10,242 nt of DNA from Flavobacteriales bacterium (lineage in GTDB: Bacteria > Bacteroidota > Bacteroidia > Flavobacteriales_D > Cryomorphaceae), in NCBI GenBank assembly GCA_020200995.1, contig JAIVHQ010000233.1, forward strand, positions 1-10,242, written 5' to 3'. The notes beneath the pieces are model-generated. The model saw only the letters and a program-made list of their open reading frames with translations. It had not been told where the DNA came from and ran no database searches. Both the position numbers and the translations under genes were made by a program. Below are positions 6,897 through 10,242 of this stretch, piece after piece (the first letter of the stretch is position 1; every line of letters begins with the position of its first letter).

Positions 6897-6963
6897 TTTT
6901 ACCCCTGCCTTCACACAACTTGTCCCCGCCGCCCGCAGGGAGAACTCTGCAACAAGCCCGGTG
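6897..6963 (+). repeat. Dispersed intergenic repeat, left-half copy
   Basis: This segment aligns with 9912-9969: 26 of the first 33 bases are identical (TTTTA-CC-TGCCTTC-CACAA-TTG-CC pattern). After a short gap both copies end in GAAC...ACAAGC. It continues into AACAAGCCCGGTG (6951-6963), which reappears at 6779-6791. Confidence 0.5.
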
Positions 6964-7044
6964 CGTCGTCGCAAGCGAAAGTCTGTCGACATGCGGCTCT
7001 TCAACTTATTGTCGCTGAGAATGTACTCATAGCTGCACCACTTT

Positions 7045-7251
7045 TCAATATTCAAATAAGCCGCAAGTCTCATTATACTGTCGCTTGAGCGGATCCCCGC
7101 GTCCGGTGACGACTTCCTCATTGTATTGATTTACGGTTGTCGGATCGCGCTCCCCGCGTGACACCGTAAAAATGAAATAGCCCTGTGGAAAGGCAAGGGC
7201 TCCTACAACAGAATATTCAGCCCGGAGGCTATTCCGCTGTGGGGATGACAA
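7045..7251 (-). pseudogene. Possible coding remnant (about 68 codons, no ATG)
   Basis: On the minus strand, a frame opening only at a TTG reads YSVVGALAFPQGYFIFTVSR and then GERDPTTVNQYNEE before ending in TGA. The residue mix is protein-like and its codons are GC-rich, unlike the AT-rich genes on both sides. No start with a leader, no signal sequence and no domain are visible, and the C-terminal part degenerates. A neighbouring frame (6867-7121) overlaps it and is probably a shadow. It could be a fragment of an older gene broken by insertion of the flanking accessory DNA, or just chance. Confidence 0.25.
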
Positions 7252-7256
7252 GTGCG

Positions 7257-7288
7257 GCGAGGCGAAAACTTAGTCATTTTGCCTTCGC
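7257..7288 (-). terminator. Imperfect hairpin behind the T9SS cargo gene
   Basis: GCGA-GGC-AAAA (7257-7268, one unpaired G) pairs with TTTT-GCC-TCGC (7277-7288, one unpaired T) around an 8-nt loop. It lies about 14 bases past the stop of the minus-strand gene at 7302. No T-run follows on the minus strand beyond the four T in the stem, so it is a weak terminator candidate. Confidence 0.3.
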
Positions 7289-7301
7289 TGTTCTTGTTTA
7301 A

Positions 7302-8633
7302 TCATTCAATAATAAGTTTTTGAATTACTAAAGTATTATTCTTGAGTTTTAATAAATACATGCCACCCGGCAAATGTGAAACATCGAGTTCGACATCTTG
7401 TCCATTCAAGGGTTCGGAATCAAGTACTCTTCCGGACATATCAATGATCTCGAGAATGTCATCAATAGGCTTTGAAAATTTGATATTGACACTTTCTTTG
7501 GCCGGATTTGGATAAATAGTAAAATTTATTTTAGCAATATTTTCGTTTGATAGCCCACCCACAACAGATTGCTTTGCGGGTAGAATCCAGGGGTCACAAT
7601 CATATACATCAGTGGTATCTGCCGAGCTCAAATCCGCATAAATAGCCACAAAATATAGATCGCCATACCCGGTTAGTGTCGGCTCACCAATTCCCGCGAC
7701 ATGAGTATCGGGATTTCCATCATCGATTTCGCCGGGTTCGATTACAATTTGTTTTGGACTCCAACTATTCCAGTCACCTGCAATCATTTGTTTGGATTTG
7801 TAAATACATCGCCTACCTGCAGTATTATCAGCACAGAAAAACATCCACCAATCTGATCCATCATTCCACAGGTGGGGTTGAATATCATAGGGAGCCTGGT
7901 CATTTAGAACATTTGTTACCAATAATGGCGCTTCCCACGTTATTCCATTATCATAACTCAGGGAGTAATAAATATGTCGTTCACGGTCAAAGAACAGGAG
8001 TAAGGTAGAGTCGTTGAGCCGTTCAATATGAGGGTTATCTTCTTGTTCAGGTGAGCTTAAAATTTGAACGGCGGTAGAGGTGTTGGGGTTCACAGAGACA
8101 TTGCTCATAAAGAAAAGCTCCATCCCCGCAGCTGAGCCAATATCCCTGGTAAAGACAAATACGTCAAAAGTATCTTCATTGAGTAGCACCCCGCAAGCAC
8201 CCCCTTCGAAAGTAGCCGGTATTTCAAGATTGGAACCATTCCAGGCAGTAAAGGACTGGCTTGTATCCGCTCTGCCGGAATAAATTATATCACTATGCAC
8301 AAAGTTATTACAACCAAAGGGATTGGTTACTGTGTCCATTCCGAGCAATGGTGGCCGAAAATAGGGAGTAAAATCAAGGCATGGTTCTAAATCTCCGAGC
8401 CATGAAAAAACATCAATCGGCAGGAATGTAGAGTATAAATTCTTGCCGTCTCTGGTGACATACAGTCCATCTTCCCACCCGCCAATGTTTAAAGGCAATA
8501 TACCCGGCGTAAGAAAAGACGTATCGTGCACTGTAAATGTGGCATTGGCCTTTATAGTCGGCCAAACGGGTTGAGAAATTGATACATGCTGAAAAGCAAG
8601 AATTACAAAAAGTGATGAAAACAGCTTTTTCAT
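7302..8633 (-). CDS. Secreted beta-propeller-like protein with T9SS type A sorting domain (443 aa)
   Basis: The frame is open from 8660, but the start is set at ATG 8631-8633 because a signal peptide follows directly (MKKLFSSLFVILAFQHVSIS, cleavage near residue 20); the longer version would add nine polar residues in front. Residues 21 to about 355 look like a beta-propeller of the sialidase/glycoside hydrolase-43 kind: repeated short blades, a clear Asp-box (SLSYDNGITW, 224-233), DGSDWWMFFCADN (258-270) and EPTLTGYGDLYFVAIYAD (317-334). I cannot see a full catalytic set, so enzyme activity is not claimed. After a short linker the last ~75 residues (INFTIYPNPAKESVNIKF ... IIDMSGRVL ... LPGGMYLLKL) are the type A sorting domain, which sends the protein through T9SS. 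It is AT-rich and has no close co-directional partner. No clear promoter is visible upstream. Confidence 0.87.
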   Translation of the reverse strand: MKKLFSSLFVILAFQHVSISQPVWPTIKANATFTVHDTSFLTPGILPLNIGGWEDGLYVTRDGKNLYSTFLPIDVFSWLGDLEPCLDFTPYFRPPLLGMDTVTNPFGCNNFVHSDIIYSGRADTSQSFTAWNGSNLEIPATFEGGACGVLLNEDTFDVFVFTRDIGSAAGMELFFMSNVSVNPNTSTAVQILSSPEQEDNPHIERLNDSTLLLFFDRERHIYYSLSYDNGITWEAPLLVTNVLNDQAPYDIQPHLWNDGSDWWMFFCADNTAGRRCIYKSKQMIAGDWNSWSPKQIVIEPGEIDDGNPDTHVAGIGEPTLTGYGDLYFVAIYADLSSADTTDVYDCDPWILPAKQSVVGGLSNENIAKINFTIYPNPAKESVNIKFSKPIDDILEIIDMSGRVLDSEPLNGQDVELDVSHLPGGMYLLKLKNNTLVIQKLIIE

Positions 8634-8815
8634 ATTCTCAAGGTTCATTTGACCAACCACTATAGATAAGATGAGGAAGTACGTTTTGCGCGTATGTGAA
8701 GTAGCGGATTAAAAGCACTTCTCCTTCGGTTTGGCTCTCACTACGACCAATGTACTAACCTTTGGCTTACCACTGGTCCATTATTTCTTACGGACGCTCT
8801 TCACAAAGGCAATTT

Positions 8816-9460
8816 TTAGTCGAAACTGTTGTGATTTTTCCATACGCTCAGGTCCGAAAATTCAGGTTCATTTACATCATCTGAATCAATAGACTTGGCA
8901 AACACTCCAATTTTCTTATCCCCACTAAAATCTCCGTAACCTGTCAGATCAAAATGTATTGTTCCTATGTCGCCAAAAAAACCTGTCCCGTCATAAAATC
9001 GCATTGATATTTTGCTCTTGCCCTGATGCTTGCAGCTTGTCTGGTCATAAAAATCAATCGACATTGTTTGGGTTGCTCCCCAAGTCATCTTGTCCATAAA
9101 CCCCAATTCTTTCGTTTCCATAAAGTTGTTTTGATTCCAAATTTCCACCCTTGAGGTCAAGTTATTGGTTACCCCAATCAGAATTCTGTCAACTTGCGGA
9201 TTGTCCGCAATGATTATTTCTTGACCATAAAATTCTTTTGATGGATTATCGGACTTATTCTGTTTGAATTTCAGTGAACTTTTGAAAGTTCCTTTTTTCA
9301 AATTTTCAGTCGTGATCTCGGATAGTGCGATTCTGTCTTCCAAACTCACAACTTGTTTCGTAAAGTCAGCTTGTGGGTCAGCAATGATAAATGCGGTCGT
9401 TGCAACAAGAACGGCAATGCCTGCGAAAATGCCTAAAATGAATTTCGTGATACTTTTCAT
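8816..9460 (-). CDS. Unrecognised exported or membrane-anchored protein (214 aa)
   Basis: I do not recognise this protein. Residues 7-27 (FILGIFAGIAVLVATTAFIIA) form one hydrophobic segment after a Lys-containing N-terminus, acting as an uncleaved anchor or signal peptide. The rest is soluble, beta-rich and Asp/Lys/Asn-rich, for example EFYGQEIIIADNPQVDRILI, VEIWNQNNFMETKELGF, MSIDFYDQTSCKHQGKS and IHFDLTGYGDFSGDKKIGVF. It has a single Cys (143), so no internal disulphide, and no sorting domain at the C-terminus. The start is supported by an AAAGGA Shine-Dalgarno-like stretch five bases before ATG, unusual for this window. One counted row is 30% GC, the lowest among the genes here. It lies 133 bp downstream of the antitoxin-like gene on the same strand. 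It is likely periplasmic or facing the cell surface; function unknown. Confidence 0.75.
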   Translation of the reverse strand: MKSITKFILGIFAGIAVLVATTAFIIADPQADFTKQVVSLEDRIALSEITTENLKKGTFKSSLKFKQNKSDNPSKEFYGQEIIIADNPQVDRILIGVTNNLTSRVEIWNQNNFMETKELGFMDKMTWGATQTMSIDFYDQTSCKHQGKSKISMRFYDGTGFFGDIGTIHFDLTGYGDFSGDKKIGVFAKSIDSDDVNEPEFSDLSVWKNHNSFD

Positions 9461-9512
9461 GGCTGTCCTTTTTGACTGAAACTGATTAATATCGTTTTTA
9501 TTGTCTCTAAAT

Positions 9513-9561
9513 ACCTGTTAGTCGGGGCCGGGCTTATCTTTTGCTATATAATTAACCTGTT
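9513..9561. repeat. Direct repeat ACCTGTT and partial repeat-family match
   Basis: ACCTGTT occurs at 9513-9519 and again at 9555-9561 (start-to-start 42 bp). The first copy runs into GTTAGTCGGGGCC (9517-9529), which resembles GTTATTAGCGGGGCC at 9983-9997 with one substitution and a 2-nt gap, so this may be a fourth, short copy of the dispersed repeat. It sits about 55 bp upstream of the 8816-9460 gene. Confidence 0.35.
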
Positions 9562-9583
9562 CGTTCAATTTAACGCTGAACGA
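9561..9583. repeat. 7-bp inverted repeat behind the antitoxin-like gene
   Basis: TCGTTCA (9561-9567) and TGAACGA (9577-9583) are perfect complements around a 9-nt loop, starting 11 bases past the stop of the minus-strand gene at 9594. No T-run follows on the minus strand. It may be a weak 3' hairpin or a remnant of a recombination site. Confidence 0.4.
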
Positions 9584-9593
9584 TCGGGTAATT

Positions 9594-9827
9594 TTAAGCT
9601 TCATGCTTGCTAATTGCGTTTTCTAACTCAATATCAAGCTCTTCAATGCTTATAAATTCAGCTTCTCCCTGTTCCAGGCTATCAAGCTCGCCACTGAGAT
9701 ACTCTTTGACAGACAAATAAGTATCATCCTCATTAATCACCTGAATTTCGTCCTTCTTAAATCGTTGTAAGAACCACATGAAGTGCTTAAAAACTTTATC
9801 GTCTATCCTTATTTTTATCGTCCGCAT
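9594..9827 (-). CDS. Small antitoxin-like protein without an adjacent toxin (77 aa)
   Basis: The frame is open from an ATG at 9870-9872, but the start is set at ATG 9825-9827. The promoter at 9843-9873 overlaps the upstream ATG, so an mRNA from it would begin only about 10 nt before the chosen start. The protein starts MRTIKIRIDDKVFKHFMWFL: a basic beta-strand followed by an amphipathic helix, then a strongly acidic C-terminal half (YLSVKEYLSGELDSLEQGEA, then ISIEELDIELENAISKHEA). This layout resembles short Bacteroidetes type II antitoxins encoded before RelE/ParE toxins, in which the N-terminal part dimerises and binds DNA and the acidic tail wraps the toxin. No toxin frame is present downstream (only 133 bp to the next gene) or upstream to the window end. 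It may be an orphan antitoxin, or an unrelated small acidic protein. Family assignment is by pattern only. Confidence 0.6.
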   Translation of the reverse strand: MRTIKIRIDDKVFKHFMWFLQRFKKDEIQVINEDDTYLSVKEYLSGELDSLEQGEAEFISIEELDIELENAISKHEA

Positions 9828-9842
9828 TTTACAACTTTTTAT

Positions 9843-9873
9843 TAAAGGTACTTTTAATGTAACGCATTTCAAA
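9843..9873 (-). promoter_or_regulatory. Bacteroidetes-type promoter of the antitoxin-like gene
   Basis: On the minus strand TTTG (9870-9873) is followed after exactly 19 bases by TACCTTTA (9843-9850). This fits the known Bacteroidetes primary-sigma consensus TTTG / TAnnTTTG with one mismatch at the last base. Transcription would start near 9837, about 10 nt before the ATG at 9825-9827. It is the best promoter match in the window. Confidence 0.6.
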
Positions 9874-9911
9874 GCCGATTACTGAAGGTGGTAATTGGGT
9901 CAAGCCGGGGT

Positions 9912-10001
9912 TTTTATCCTTGCCTTCCCACAATTTGCCCACGGCGGCGGGGGGAACATTTCGACAAGCTCTCTGCAGAGCCGTTATTAGCGGGGCCTTT
10001 C
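9912..10001 (+). repeat. Dispersed intergenic repeat, fullest copy
   Basis: Left part 9912-9969 aligns with 6897-6957. Right part GTTATTAGCG joined to GGGCCTTTC (9983-10001) aligns with 6791-6800 plus 6821-6829. This copy therefore links the two halves that are separate, and in reversed order, at 6779-6963. It lies upstream of the antitoxin-like gene (minus strand) and contains no obvious coding potential. Confidence 0.5.
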
Positions 10002-10110
10002 ATGTTCATGGTCAATGTGAAATCCCTGTGGTCGCAAGATTATTCACTTTTCAGCGGTATGATTGAACCTTCTTGACGATCGATCACATCTTAGTAAATC
10101 TACACTACAC

Positions 10111-10150
10111 GGAGCCTGCCCTGAGCGTGGCTCATGAGCGTAGTTGAAGG
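10111..10150 (+). repeat. REP-like intergenic motif with an internal duplication
   Basis: The core GCCTGCCCTGAGCGT ... AGTTGAAGG resembles a short intergenic repeat common in many bacterial genomes (a 'CCCTGAGCGTAGTCGAAGG' type motif). Here GAGCGT occurs twice (10123-10128 and 10136-10141), with an extra 13 bases between, as if the motif were duplicated internally. The resemblance rests on memory of such motifs, not on a search. Confidence 0.35.
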
Positions 10151-10242
10151 ATGCCAAAAGGTACCACTGTGGTGGAATTTATCTCGTTTTCAGCGGGATT
10201 CCGGGACCTGCGGGCCGAACGAAACCCTAGCTGTCGGAGGAT

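Larger units (their letters stand above)
6729..7301. other. Long intergenic region with repeats, an orphan terminator and decayed coding sequence
   Basis: This 573-bp stretch has no intact gene. From left to right it holds the right half of a dispersed repeat (6779-6829) that contains two hairpins and a plus-strand terminator, the left half of the same repeat (6897-6963), a minus-strand stretch that may be a coding remnant (7045-7251), and an imperfect hairpin (7257-7288) just behind the T9SS cargo gene. Base composition returns to GC-rich between about 6870 and 7250, unlike the genes on either side. Confidence 0.6.
9873..10242. other. Gene-free right end of the window
   Basis: No plausible gene is visible in these 370 bases. 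The 62-codon plus-strand frame at 9888-10076 is built mostly of the dispersed repeat (9912-10001) and is not considered real. A REP-like motif occurs at 10111-10150. On the minus strand a frame enters from the right edge and ends in TGA at about 10132-10134 after some 36 codons. It could be the end of a gene outside the window, but nothing recognisable is in it. Confidence 0.55.

Noticed and set aside
6867..7121. 84-codon minus-strand open frame
   Set aside because: It covers the left-half repeat copy and overlaps a more protein-like frame; its C-terminal part is the repeat read as protein, and the related copy at 9912 is frame-shifted and stopped.
9513..9597. Integron attC site near the antitoxin-like gene
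   Set aside because: GTTA/TAAC cores and a small hairpin are present, but matching R''/R' ends and L''/L' pairing cannot be found; kept only as a loose comparison for the repeat family.
9888..10076. 62-codon plus-strand open frame
   Set aside because: It is made largely of the dispersed repeat, whose copies differ by indels of one to three bases, and it has no leader or domain.

Overview
The window looks like chromosomal DNA of a Bacteroidota (Bacteroidetes) bacterium. Two genes end in type IX secretion system (T9SS) sorting domains, one of type B (CHU_C, 3498-6041) and one of type A (YPNP-type, 7302-8633). T9SS is essentially confined to this phylum. One promoter (9843-9873, minus strand) fits the Bacteroidetes sigma pattern TTTG-N19-TAnnTTTG, and most starts have A-rich leaders rather than strong Shine-Dalgarno sites.

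Layout: 1-280 (minus) is the N-terminal part of a secreted protein that runs off the left edge. It diverges from 458-988 (plus), a small exported protein that looks like an outer-membrane beta-barrel. A gene-poor stretch (989-1544) holds a possible coding remnant. Next are a GapN-type NADP-dependent aldehyde dehydrogenase (1545-3122) and, after a gap containing an 18-bp palindrome, a large modular cell-surface/secreted protein (3498-6041) with a hairpin-plus-T-run terminator over its stop codon.

From 6186 on, every recognisable gene lies on the minus strand and the DNA is clearly AT-richer (hand-counted 60-base rows: 63% GC at 2281 and 4201, against 35% at 6541, 33% at 7501 and 30% at 9241). 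These genes are a NYN-domain putative RNase (6186-6728), a T9SS cargo beta-propeller protein (7302-8633), an unrecognised exported or membrane-anchored protein (8816-9460) and a small antitoxin-like gene without a visible toxin (9594-9827). They are separated by gaps of about 130 to 670 bp that carry pieces of one diverged intergenic repeat, an orphan plus-strand terminator, and decayed coding sequence. This half reads as accessory, mosaic DNA.

No tRNA, rRNA, CRISPR array, transposase or integrase gene is visible. The genes do not form one pathway. The two halves look like a core-like metabolic/surface segment and an accessory segment. No complete new system can be claimed from the sequence. 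The best leads are the repeat family flanking the accessory genes, the solitary antitoxin with its own promoter, the possible small RNA at about 6775-6837, and the altered catalytic glutamate motif of the GapN-like enzyme.
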